19,147 bases of DNA from Paraglomus occultum (GCA_910592205.1 CAJVPJ010000676.1:1-19147), one strand, 5' to 3'. Positions 1 through 10,388 are shown, numbered from the stretch's first letter. The notes: generated by a model from the letters alone, not told the origin. A program made the numbers and translations.

Positions 1-803
1 TCATTTTTGTGTTGTATAGGGTAATGCAGAAGTCTAATTGATATTTTCCATTCGAAAAATTGGCTCTACAGGTCTTTTGAGTTTAGAATTGTCGTCCCAG
101 TTGAGGCACGTAAAATGATGACGCATTTTACACACCATGTATCGGAGTAAAATCGTTGATGTAAAATCTTGAAGTACGGAAATTTTGGTTTGATATTTCC
201 CAGATATGAATGGATATCCGTTTTACGGTCATTGATGACTTTCAGGCATTGTCTGCTGCATGACGGCTTGCTTTTCTTGTGGTATGTCGACTCCATTGCT
301 TACGTCATATTAGAAATTGGATCAGATTTAGACCTTGAATATCAGCGTACCTCGACGAAAGGCTTAGACAGCTACAGTATTTTCGGGAGTCTGGATCTCT
401 CATCGCCGAATATGAAAATGGAAATAGACTGGAAAAACAATACTTGAAACATTGACAAAGTCGATTAATAGATCATTTGCATAGCATGTCTGCCTTGCTA
501 TCTTCGATCAGATCTCTAGAATAACGTGGTGCCACTTTTATCTTCACACAGTGTCACGGCTTACCAATTGGGTAAGTAAAACAAAAAGTTGTCATACGTA
601 AATATTTCATTATGGTAACATCCGAGTAAACTTATCTCACAAAGTCCTTTATCTGATATATTTTTCTGATGTGACATCAATTAACAATTTTACTGGTCAC
701 AGAAAAAAGTATAAATTAGATTCGATCTTATGTCTAGTCGTTCTCTCCACTTGAAAAAAAAATTAAACCCTTTTTTTTTTTTTATTATTTATAATATCCT
801 GTG
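1..803. other. Upstream flank without an identified gene
   Basis: This stretch precedes the first transporter gene. The first 450 bases are relatively open on both strands: one frame on + from about 169 to 447, and one on - from 296 down to 66 that ends in TAG. Neither translation shows a domain I recognise and the two overlap, so at most one is real. Either could be the edge of a gene outside the window. From about 450 to 803 the DNA is AT-rich and looks like promoter, with an A-run followed by a T-run (about 754-783) just before the start codon. Confidence 0.4.
710..717 (+). promoter_or_regulatory. Possible TATA box of the first transporter gene
   Basis: The bases TATAAATT lie about 87-94 bases upstream of the ATG at 804, in AT-rich DNA. 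The position suits a fungal core promoter, but in DNA this AT-rich such a match is expected often by chance, so this is only a candidate. Confidence 0.3.
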
Positions 804-3260
804 ATGGTAGACATAGAATCACGCATCGACACAGTCGAAGAGCTTGATGTTATTCAGGACGATCCAAAGAAATGGCCGAGAAGAAAGAAATTCTTTATTC
901 TTGGGGTAATAGCGTTCGCTGGAGTAACAGCTCCATTTTCAAGCACGTATGTAATTATATTTGGCACAGATCGTCTTACAAATCAAGAATCTATGTGCAC
1001 ATATGTGTATGCCTTGACGTGTAGTATTTGAATTTTACTAAAGTACATGATCTAATGTGTTTAGGATGTTTTGGCCCGTATTACCAGTCATACAAAAGTC
1101 ATACAACACGACAGAAGTGGCCGCAAACTCTACAAGTAAGTATGACCCTCGAGACAAGGATATTGATGCATGTTACTCATATATCAACGTTTTACAGTAG
1201 GAGTGTTTGTCCTGTTTATGGGAATATGTGTAAGTCAAAGCGTATTGATTTAAAATATGTTGTTACTATTACCGTGCCGGCATCATATCCTACTTGTTAC
1301 CCCACATTTTGACAAACTACATTTTCTTAGCCGCTCGGCTGGGCTGCCTACTCGGACAAACGTGGAACAAGACGCAATGTTTATATCTTGTCGTCTGCAA
1401 TATTTGTTATTGCGTCGATAGTCTGCGCTTTGTCACCAAGCATCTGGTTGCTAATTATTATGAGAGCGTTACAAGCATGTGGGTCATCCGCAGTGCAGAG
1501 TGTTGGAGCTGGAACTCTAAGCGATTTGTATAGAGTTGAAGGTACAAGTCTAGAATCCGTAATTTAATTCCAACGGCATGATATGGTCAATTCGCTGATG
1601 TTATTTTCTTTAACAGACCGTGGAACTGCATATGGCATTGTCTACTTGGGAGTTCTAGTAGGTATGTTATATGTTATATATTATTCTCGATCAATCTTGC
1701 TTTGGTATTACGGAATTTTAAACGTTTTTCTACGACTGCGATTCATATAGGTCCATTAATTGGACCTGTCATTGGGTAACTATGATCAGGATTAAGTTCT
1801 AGCCAACTATTCGAACGCACGCTAATAGTTTTCTGATTGTAGTGGATATGTCGACAAATTCTTTGGATGGAGGTAAAAGAAGCAAAGTAATAAATGTATG
1901 CATTTTTTTATATAAAATTTTAATACACGATGTTTACGCTTTCAATTAGGTGGAATTTCTGGTTACTTGCGATTCTTGGAGCGATCCTGTTGGTTCTAGT
2001 ATTCATAACACCAGAAACCTTCAGAGAACCCAATGAACTCGTGAAGCCGAGCAGACGGCAAAAGACCGAGACTGAAGAAAAAAGCGTGATAGATGACAAA
2101 GAAAATGAAGCTGAAAAGACAACAGTAGCATATGACGACATAGTGCAGGATGAAGACGGCTTGAATGAGACAAAAATAAACAAAAGTCAAATTCGCATTG
2201 ACACTACTATTTCTATCAACTCCCCTTCTCCGGTCTCTCCTAGTGCTACTCTTTTTACTACATCTCCAACCTCTCCGACTGACACGCTATTTCCTTCATC
2301 TCCAACATCTCCTGCTACTCTCGTTTCCTCATCTCCAACGTCTCCTATTTCTAAACCTTCTCCCTTAAATCCAACAACTCCACCTCAATCTAAAGAAGAT
2401 CTTAATCTCATATCGTTTTTGCTCCTCATTGTATCACCTCTCCTTCTCCTCCGTTATCCAAATGTCACGTTTATAGTAGTATTTATTTCCGCAATGTTTG
2501 CAATGTTATACACACAGGCCACACTTGTAGCGGTCACATTTCAAGATAGCCATTACGCTCTTTCGCCCTCATTGACTGGGCTTATATTTTTATCTAGTGG
2601 GGCAGGATATATGTCAGGAAGTGTAGTAGGAGGGAGGTATACGGATATAATGCTTGCGAGGGAGAGAAAAAAGAACAAAGGAGAACAGTATGCAGAGATG
2701 AGATTGAAAAGTGCATGGCTAGGATCCATTATTTTACCTATATCATTTATGGCTTATGGCTGGTGTGTAGACAAAGAGGTGTTTATTGTATGGCCTTTAA
2801 TTGCCATGTTCTTCGGTATGTATTGGTAGTAGTGGTGATAATGTTAGTAGAGAGTCAGTAGCAGTGAGACGGAATATTTTGATATACAGGCTAATCAGAA
2901 AATATTTCCTTTTCTCAACACTAATACTAAATATTTCGTTTAGGCGGGTTAGGGGTTCTTTTAACTTTTACAAGTATGGCAACTTATCTCATTGATGCAT
3001 TTCCCGGATTTTCAGCATCAGTCATGTCTGTAAATATTTGCCTCCGGTATCTTGCTGCTTCTCTAATGTCCATCATCGCTGCTCCATTAAAAAATGCGAT
3101 TGGTAATGGATGGTTATTTACAGCATTGGCTTTTCTCAACGTCATTGGAGCTTTTCTTTTGGTAATTGTGTATAGTAAAGGGCGAGAATGGCGAGAGAAT
3201 ATTGGGAAAAGTCATGAAAAGGTTGTTGAGGTCAACTTAAAGTCACCTGATCTATCATAA
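804..3260 (+). CDS. MFS drug:H+ antiporter, DHA1/QDR-like (tandem copy 1)
   Basis: Proposed exons are 804-946, 1065-1135, 1198-1229, 1331-1541, 1617-1661, 1751-1775, 1843-1872, 1950-2815 and 2944-3260. They join in frame to 579 residues. All introns are GT...AG with donors such as GTATGT and GTAAGT. The N-terminal cytosolic stretch ends in DDPKKWPRRKK (residues 19-29), a pattern typical of fungal DHA1 transporters just before helix 1. Motif A (GWAAYSDKRGTRR, residues 85-97) lies between helices 2 and 3. The antiporter motif C (GVLVGPLIGPVIGG, 164-177) lies in helix 5. Helix 6 runs into PETFR (207-211), followed by a loop of about 130 residues. Residues 276-331 of that loop are Ser/Thr/Pro-rich with repeated SPTSP units. 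The second half contains TYLIDAFPG and a terminal GREWRE tail, as in QDR-type proteins. It is expected at the plasma membrane, exporting drugs, polyamines or other small solutes with proton exchange; the substrate cannot be read from sequence. ATG 804 is the first in-frame Met. It is a paralogue of the gene at 4247-6710. Confidence 0.9.
2206..2373 (+). repeat. Ser/Thr/Pro-rich coding microrepeats in transporter copy 1
   Basis: Imperfect units of roughly TCTCCAAC(A/C/G)TCTCCT recur here and encode SPTSP/SSPTSP blocks in the loop between helices 6 and 7. The translated stretch has many Ser-Pro and Thr-Pro pairs, possible proline-directed phosphorylation sites, and should be disordered. The matching loop of the second transporter (about 5709-5885) has the same composition but not the same unit order. 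Confidence 0.75.
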
Positions 3261-4246
3261 AAAAGTAATTACACTAACTAAATAAGTGTTTCAATATGTT
3301 TATTGTGCGGTTTGGTATGGATAATGGTGTATTGTTCACGAATAAAGTTAATTAATGTAACTAAATAAATTTATTACCAAACGAAGTAAGACCCGATCCA
3401 TACAAAATAATTGACGATGTAACTGCAGGAAGCAAGACGTTGGGTTAGACTCCGGTTCAGTGAATCGGACAGCAAACCGATTATGAACACTCTCGATTGA
3501 GGGAGCTAATATTGTCGAATATTCTAATGAATATTCCCCGCTACGCAACATGAGTTGCTACCTAGGTGGATCATTATCCATACCCAGTTGAACGGATCGC
3601 TGTCAACAGTGTCATTATTAGTCATCATCGCATATCACGATTTTGACATCATACGCGGACGGATATGGCTGTGATGCTTGATTAGCTTGGTAAAATTCAA
3701 TACGGTATATCAACATGCGCATAATTCATTTTTCCGTGTGGTAAAAGTGATTAGGATGATTCAGTTGCTGCGCGCGGGATGTTTAGTTACACTAACCCAA
3801 ATTGTGTAACATAAAATTTATTTTTTGAAATCGAGATTATCCCTTACATCTAATCATCTCCAAACGAAGAGCAGGATGTGTTTTTGTACCAGCTTCCCAA
3901 GGTGGTCGAATAAATACAGAATTGGAAAGCTTGTGTGGGTTATGTTACAAATAAGTACACATACTCTGCTCTGTACTAGATAGTTGCATGAATCTCTAAC
4001 TTTAACGCACCCATCCGTCATTATTAGTCAATGGGAGTAAGTACCGTTAACTCCAAGCGGGTTATGGTCGAATAATATTACCCGTTTACCGATCACTAGA
4101 ATTGTGATACTAGATTTACGGATCGTTGACATGGGGATACTTTTATCCAGTAAATTAACAGGTATTTTGATAGTCAGCAAATAAATAAATCGATATATAT
4201 ATTTGTGGTGTTCTTCCAACGGTTAAGATGCTGACTGCTCGTAAAA
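3261..4246. other. Spacer between the two tandem transporters
   Basis: About 1 kb separates the stop of the first transporter from the ATG of the second. It must hold the terminator of one and the promoter of the other. I see no convincing coding frame, tRNA or transposon remnant. The part around 3400-3620 is somewhat richer in GC. I see no obvious similarity between this promoter region and the one upstream of copy 1, so the duplication either did not include the promoter or it has diverged. Confidence 0.5.
3341..3346 (+). promoter_or_regulatory. Candidate polyadenylation signal of transporter copy 1
   Basis: AATAAA lies 81 bases after the stop codon at 3258-3260. It is a plausible 3'-end signal for this gene, supported only by motif and position. 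Confidence 0.4.
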
Positions 4247-6710
4247 ATGTCGGTACTAAAGGATCAACCAAAGGTATCAGGACTAGTTGACGAGAAGAAT
4301 GGTATCGAACGCGTGGAACTTGAAGATATTACCATTCAGGATGATCCACAGAAATGGTCAAGAACAAAGAAAACCCTTATTCTAGCAACAATATCTGCCG
4401 CCGGAATGCTACTCATACTAGCAAATGCGTATGTAATAAATAATAATAATGTCCAATGATAAGTCACGTGGGCTCATTGCAATCACGTTCGCTGACTTTT
4501 GTAATTTTTCTAGGATACTTTATCCCTCGTTGCCAGCAATAAAGAATGCATTCGACACAACAGATACGGTGGCGAATTCTCTAAGTAATTATAAAATGCA
4601 ATGTTCTAATCGCTATGATTAATATAAATAACTTGCCAGTTTTATTAATAACCACACGTCACAATTCAACAGTCGGGGTGTACATTCTGAGTATGGGAAT
4701 ATGCGTAAGTGAGAAAAGCGACAATTCAAAAACCTGTCATACTGATATCATACTGATATATTTACGCCCTTGTAGCCACTCGGTTGGGCTGCATACTCGG
4801 ACAAGCGTGGAACAAGACGCAATGTTTATCTCTTGTCATCTGCAATATTTGTTGTTGCATCGGCAGTCTGCGCTCTGTCACCCAACATCTGGCTGCTGAT
4901 CATTATGAGAGCATTGCAAGCAGGTGGGGCATCCGCAGTACAGAGTGTTGGGGCTGGAACACTAAGCGACTTGTACAGAGTTGAAGGTATAAATGTAGTA
5001 AATAACTAAACTAAACTTACATCAGCGCAAATCACCATCCTTACTAATAAAATTTACGGGTAGATCGTGGAACAGCGTATGGAATTCAATTCGCAGGAGT
5101 ATTACTTGGTAAGTGATGGAAATTCTTATTTTAGCATGTCAAAGGATGCAAAATTACAATGCAACAGCAGTCGTTCGTGAATTGTTTGATGTGTGTCATA
5201 ATTTTCACTGTCCATCGAATACTTAAATTTCTTTTGCTTTCGCAGCTCCACTGACGGGACCAGTCATTGGGTAAATACTATTAACAATCTTCTGCATATA
5301 TAAAAGACGTGTCACTCTGTGCACTCACTGGTTTTTTGAATCTCAATCAAGCGGTTACATTGGCGAATACTTGGGATGGAGGTAAACAAACGTGGTAATA
5401 TAACCGAATAGTGAGCTTTATATAACATGCATGCATATTTTTTAAATCATGCCAGGTGGACTTTTTGGTTTGTCACCATTATCGGAACGCTCTTGTTTGG
5501 AGTAATGTTTTTCTTACCAGAAACGTATAGAAAGCCAAATGAATCAGAAGGGTGCAAAATAGGCAGCGAGGAAAAAGAGGAAGAGAGATTACCTGTGACA
5601 TGCAACGATGTGATCACTTATGAACTAGAAAAGCAAGATGACCTGAATGAGACAAGAAAAAATGACGATCAAATTCATATTGACATCCCTCTTGCTATAT
5701 CTAAAGCGTCCACGAATCCATCATCTCCAATCTCTCCTACTGCGACTCTTGTCTCTTCAGCCCCAACATCTCCCACTACCATCGTTCCCTCAGTTCCGAC
5801 ATCTACTACTGACCTTTCACCCTCGACTTTTACATTTCCTACAACTCTTCCGACTTGCTCATCTCCAACATTCTCTTCTCCGCCGGAAAAAAAGCATTAT
5901 CGCCTATCCTCTTTGTTTCTCTTCCTATCACCTCTCCGCCTCCTCCGTTATCCCAATGTCACATTCGTGGTCGCATGCACCTCTGCCTTGTTTTCCGCGG
6001 GATACACGCAAGACACACTGATATCGACTACGTTCCAAATTGACCATTATTCTTTGTCACCTTCCACATCAGGATATGTATTTTTATGTAGCGGGTTTGG
6101 ATACATGATAGGAAGCGTGTTTGGCGGAAAGTATGCGGACATGATGCTTGCAAAGCAGGCGAAGAAGAACAACGGAGTGCAATATGCGGAAATGAGATTG
6201 AAAAGCGTGTGGTTGGGAGCCATCCTATTTCCAATATCCATTAGCGCTTATGGCTGGTGTGTAGAGAAAAGTGTGTTCATTGCATGGCCACTGCTTGCCA
6301 TGTTTTTCGGTATGTACATGTTAAATAGCAATTGGGAGAATACTGCAAGCGCGATTAATATTTTGACGTTTACTAAATTATACGCATTTTGGCATTGCAT
6401 CCGAATAGATGGCATAGGCGTGTTTCTAATCACTTCAAGTATGGTGTCTTACCTAATTGATGCGTTTCCTGGGCTATCAGCATCAGTCATGTCGGTAAAC
6501 ATTTGTATGCGGTACCTCGCCGCTTCTGTAATGTCTATCATTGCTGCTCCAATAAAAGATGTAATTGGCAATGGGTGGCTATTTACAATAATGGGTGGTC
6601 TTGCGATTGTAGGAGTTTGTCTGCTGACGATTATATATTTTAAGGGCAGAGAGTGGAGAGAGAAAATTAACATGAGGGAAAACGTGAAACAGAATGAAAG
6701 TAAAACTTGA
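4247..6710 (+). CDS. MFS drug:H+ antiporter, DHA1/QDR-like (tandem copy 2)
   Basis: Proposed exons are 4247-4428, 4514-4584, 4673-4704, 4776-4986, 5064-5108, 5246-5270, 5352-5381, 5456-6309 and 6409-6710, giving 583 residues. Exons 2-7 match copy 1 exactly in length and phase. The ATG has A at -3. The cytosolic start contains DDPQKWSRTKK, motif A is GWAAYSDKRGTRR (98-110), and motif C reads GVLLAPLTGPVIGG, with Ala where copy 1 has its second motif Gly. The loop after PETYR carries a Ser/Thr/Pro-rich part at about residues 284-342, then a second six-helix half with SYLIDAFPGLSASVMS and GREWREK. The last intron (6310-6408) is 99 nt with no in-frame stop, so retention would keep the frame open and add 33 residues. 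I treat it as an intron because it has GTATGT and AG ends, an ACTAA-like branch site, and sits exactly where copy 1 has an intron. The substrate is unknown. The role is probably solute or drug export at the plasma membrane. Confidence 0.9.
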
Positions 6711-7589
6711 GGCGAGATTGTAAACGATTCATAAAATATTTAAATTCGGACTACTAATAAAAAAAAAAAGTTTAACTTGGTAACAGACGCGCGCGATTAG
6801 ATAAAATCAAGACATAACTATACGCATTTACAATGAACCCCCGTATTAGTATTGAAAAAACACTCTGCAGTCACACCTTTTTATAGTCGTTTGGAAATCT
6901 GCAGCATTACTGCTATGTAGGAATTGACGCGACAAACCTCACTCAGGAATATGGCAGAAACGCTGAAGTGTTAATCTGTGAATTACTGTATGTATCAAAT
7001 GGAGCAATCGGCTTGACGCGAGCTTTGTAACGGTTATCTTTCGTATAATGGCGGTCATTTGCTAGATATGTGGCCAACATTGTACTAGAAAAAGTAGATA
7101 ACGTCTCGATAATACAGCATGCGTGCCAAACCTCGGTGACTGATGAATTGAGCAAGTCGATATGCGTGTTTACTTGAAAACCAAGCGCTTATACGAAACA
7201 AGATTTACGCGGAAAGCAATTTCGTTTAGGACAAGCATCCGAACAAATTATTCGAAAGCAATTCTCAACCAAAATTATGCGGTTCATTCCACATAGCGCG
7301 CCGCATACATCTCAATCGTTTCGTCGACAAATCATATATGGCAACCCGAATCATTTACCTTTACTGCAAGTACTGCGAACACAGCAATTGCAGATATACT
7401 CGAGATTTATGCTATCTCGTATTAGTTCACGGAAAACAGTATGATTATGTATGCAAGATGTTATTTTATTACATTCCCGAGTCGTGCTTCATCAGACTAA
7501 CACCCACCCGTTCTTTTGTCTCATGCGAAATCTAAATATGATAAATATATACTATGTATCCATTTATATATCACCCTTACTTCCCCCCG
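6711..7589. other. Convergent intergenic region between transporter 2 and amylase
   Basis: The flanking genes face each other, so both 3' ends lie here. A frame on - from 7155 to 6943 (about 70 codons, ending in TGA) and a short basic frame on + at 7161-7295 (44 codons) are open. Neither has a recognisable domain or splice support, and I do not call them genes. No repeat or RNA gene was recognised. Confidence 0.45.
6756..6761 (+). promoter_or_regulatory. Candidate polyadenylation signal of transporter copy 2
   Basis: AATAAA occurs 46 bases after the stop codon and runs into a stretch of A residues. Motif and position suit a 3'-end signal; there is no further support. Confidence 0.4.
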
Positions 7590-9782
7590 TTATAATACTT
7601 GACATGACCCTTTTGCTTCTTGACTTGGATAGAATATTCGCGGATCGCCAGTTATTCTTACCCCAACTTCGCCGTTATTATCTACAGTTATTTTCTCTGC
7701 ACAGTTCAATATGTTCACTAGCTCTGTGCCAATGTTGTATAATCCATTGGTTTTAATTTGTATACTGAACATGGGATCATATGTTCCGTATATTGTCATG
7801 ACGACCAACGCTCTGTCTTTGAAGAAGGCATAAATACGATCATTTGCCCACGCTTCAACCGAAAGTGATGTGAAATATGAGGATGGGAGTGTCTGTCGGA
7901 ATTTGTTTATCGTTGCAATGAATTGATACAAGTCACTCGATTGTGTATAGTTTGATGGCCATAAGGCTTCCCGGTTCCATGGATCGTCTCCTGTAAACAA
8001 AAAGCCATCATGAGCTATTTAGTCTACCATAACGTAAAATATAGGATGTCGGGGATAATTTTACCTCCGTTGAATCCCTGCTCAGTGCCTTGATACACAA
8101 TTGGTATTCCTAATTAGAAAATGGTTGATAATGGCATCAGAGAGCGATCACATTTGTATCGACATTATTTGCGTTGGGCATGTTATTTTCAATTACCATC
8201 TGTTAGCAACACGAACGTCAGTGCGTTTTTCAACAAGTTTCTGTCTTGCGTTCTTGACAAGAATCTCTAATGGTAATAATCAAATTAATTGTGTTGAACT
8301 GTATATTAATTACAAGCAAATAATTGTATAAATTCCACTCACGGGTACGTCATGATTATCAATGAAATTCCCTAATACGGTCACGTCCTTGAATGCACCC
8401 CTCATGCTCTGGACTGCTCTGCTGACAGAACCCATATCGGAAAACGGGTTTGTAAAGACTGATATGATATTGTAAAACAACGGATATCCGAGTACGGCGT
8501 CCATGTAATTTTGATATTCGCCTACTTTGGAAGGATCACCATGAAACATTTCGCCTATGGAAAATACTCCGGCGGCAGCAGTAAACCCACTCCAGAATTC
8601 TTTGCGAACATGTTTAACGGTATCAATACGGATGCCATCGAAATTATATTCACGAACTAGATCTTTGATCCAGTTGTAGAAGATGTCTATGACTTGAGGG
8701 TTTTCAGTGTTGATATCTTATTATAGAATGCACATAGTTAGCACATGAACAGGATTGTACAGACAAAAATCACGTAACTTTTTCTTTTTACCTGGTAATG
8801 GAAGCTCATCTCCTCCAAGACAGCAACGTTCAATTTCATCGTCGTTCTAAATTACACGTCACATATAGAATTGGATTAAAAAATCTGTTCGTGTATTGCC
8901 GATCAATTATACGTATGAATTCAAACAAAATCAAACATACACCCCAATCTTTGATGACGCAGAAATCATGATAGTGGTTGGTCTTATTAAATGGAGTGTA
9001 AGCATTCAAATACTCTGTCGTATACGGTGTTAAATCTTGTTGTGGGCCCATGTGATTGCTGTAATGCAGATTGTGTATTACTTGGCGTCAGCGTGTTTGA
9101 ATAATGCTTGTGACAATGAACCACCCACTCTCTCCACAAACAACTTGATTACGTACGCGACAACATCGACCATCACCCAAATGTCACGTGCATGTGCTGC
9201 TGCTACGAGTTGTTTCAATTCGTCTGCCGTACCAAAGTGTGAATTAATTTCATAGATATCCTGTGCCCAATCTATTAACATGAGCAGATGAGGCAGGGTT
9301 AGCAAATTAAAGACTGAAAACGCATGGGTATTAATGTCTTTATATTCTTACATCCATGCCAGCCCAGACCGTATTTTGTTTCTTTCTCGAATTGCTTAAC
9401 AACGGGACTGATCCAGATTGCATTGAACCCCTTTTATAAAGGAATAGATGGTACATTTAATTCTCCTTATCCATTTCCGCAACCTGCATATTCTGTCATG
9501 TGTTTAATATGATCCACTTACCATGCTTTTGATATAATCTAGCTTGTCGATAATACCAGTAAATGTTCCCCCACAATAATGTCTAATCTCATTGATATAG
9601 TTGCTGCCGCCATTATTAGCACATAACTGTAGATTCCCATTTCCAGGTGATTGTGCAAAGCGGTCGGTAAGTAATTGATATATTGTGCGCGATCTCCATT
9701 CGGCGGCTGTTCGGGCAATTGCCGTTGCCAGCGAAAGCAGAATTAGCAAAGTAATAATAATAAAGTGTTTCGATGAATGCAT
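7590..9782 (-). CDS. Secreted alpha-amylase, GH13 (Taka-amylase type)
   Basis: Exons in order of transcription are 9782-9522, 9430-9352, 9271-9157, 9058-8941, 8846-8792, 8716-8343, 8266-8197, 8109-8065 and 7990-7590. Joined, they give 505 residues, close to the roughly 500 of Aspergillus Taka-amylase. It hydrolyses internal alpha-1,4 bonds of starch outside the cell. Residues 1-23 form a signal peptide (hydrophobic core IIITLLILLSL). The mature start EWRSRTIYQLLTDRFA and HYCGGTFTGIIDKLDYI are typical of the family. Conserved regions are DVVANH (149-154), DGIRIDTVKH with nucleophile D241, GEMFHG with acid/base E265, and FIDNHD with D332. Expected calcium ligands N153, E197, D210 and H245 are present. 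Cys pairs C54/C70, C185/C199 or C200, and C469/C502 match three Taka-amylase disulfides. The pair corresponding to C240/C283 is missing. An insertion of about 8 residues lies between C54 and C70. There is no C-terminal starch-binding domain; the protein ends GSCQVL right after the C domain. Confidence 0.93.
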
Positions 9783-9852
9783 TTATACAATGTCAAGTAT
9801 AGAAAAGGTGTTGGGCTGTATTATTAAATAACGGCTATGCAATAATTTCTGC

Positions 9853-9860
9853 TATATATT
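9853..9860 (-). promoter_or_regulatory. Possible TATA box of the amylase gene
   Basis: On the minus strand an AATATATA motif lies about 70-80 bases before the ATG at 9782. The location is right for a core promoter, but the motif is short and the region AT-rich. About 35 bases further upstream a purine-rich stretch with AGGGGG (minus strand, about 9894-9900) could be a stress- or glucose-type regulator site; that is speculative. Confidence 0.35.
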
Positions 9861-10055
9861 ACTCTTACAAATTATAGTTTGTAGAGGGTCTTCCCCCTCT
9901 TCCCACATTCTTTATATCCGTCCCAGGTCTGTCTCAGCCATACAATTCAGGACAATAAATCATCAAGCAATTCGTGTATGATTCGTATACTATGCACCAA
10001 ACGCCACCACTTGTTAATTTTTGCTAAATAACCAATGCCCGTAATACACGTGAAA

Positions 10056-10388
10056 TCAAACCTTGGTAATGATTTTAATATCGGTAATGAAAAGCATTTC
10101 AAGTCTACTTCGGATATTGCGTTTCAGTGGGATGTATAGCCACTCTTGTTCGGGCTTAGTTTGACAACACTTCGGCTGTGGTGCGTCATCAGAAAAATAG
10201 CGTAGCACAAATTGTAAAAACCAATCAATGATTGACAACGCCTGAGTGAGGGACGCCTCTACTAACAATAAGCATCGCATCACATTAACGCAATCAAAGG
10301 CTATATACGCCATTCCCATTTTGTTAAGTCTGCCGCAGCATGTGCAGGGTGCGTAGTAACAATGATGCAAAACACAATAAATTGTCAA
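10056..10388 (-). pseudogene. Orphan coding-like segment, possible gene relic
   Basis: An open frame of 110 codons on the minus strand lies upstream of the amylase promoter. From about 10320 downward the translation looks like real protein. It has an amphipathic helical part (LLLVEASLTQALSIIDW) followed by a polar part rich in Cys, Pro and charge (DDAPQPKCCQTKPEQEW). I found no flanking exons on either side, and the amylase begins only 270 bases further on in the same direction. If real, it is an isolated fragment. I do not recognise the family with certainty; a helical repeat protein such as a Mediator tail subunit is conceivable but unsupported. Chance openness is the alternative. Confidence 0.3.

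Noticed and set aside
801-803. GTG as the start codon of transporter copy 1
   Set aside because: A eukaryotic nuclear gene should start at ATG, and ATG 804 follows at once in the same frame.
3440-3480. GGTTCAGTGAATCGG as a possible tRNA T-arm
   Set aside because: No A box, acceptor stem or anticodon arm can be placed around it.
5647-6021. 124-codon open frame in another register within transporter copy 2
   Set aside because: It reads the Ser/Thr/Pro loop out of frame, giving Leu/His/Pro-rich nonsense. The transporter frame is clearly the coding one.
6310-6408. Reading transporter copy 2 without its last intron as the main product
   Set aside because: The boundaries match GTATGT...AG, an ACTAA element lies near the 3' end, and the paralogue has an intron at the same codon. 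The unspliced form is kept only as a possible isoform.
7161-7295. 44-codon basic open frame on the plus strand
   Set aside because: It is short, Arg/Lys-rich by chance composition, and lies between two convergent genes without promoter or homology.
7590-9782. Amylase as a pseudogene because its frame is broken in the genome
   Set aside because: All breaks are explained by eight GT-AG introns of 74-98 nt, and the joined frame keeps every catalytic residue.
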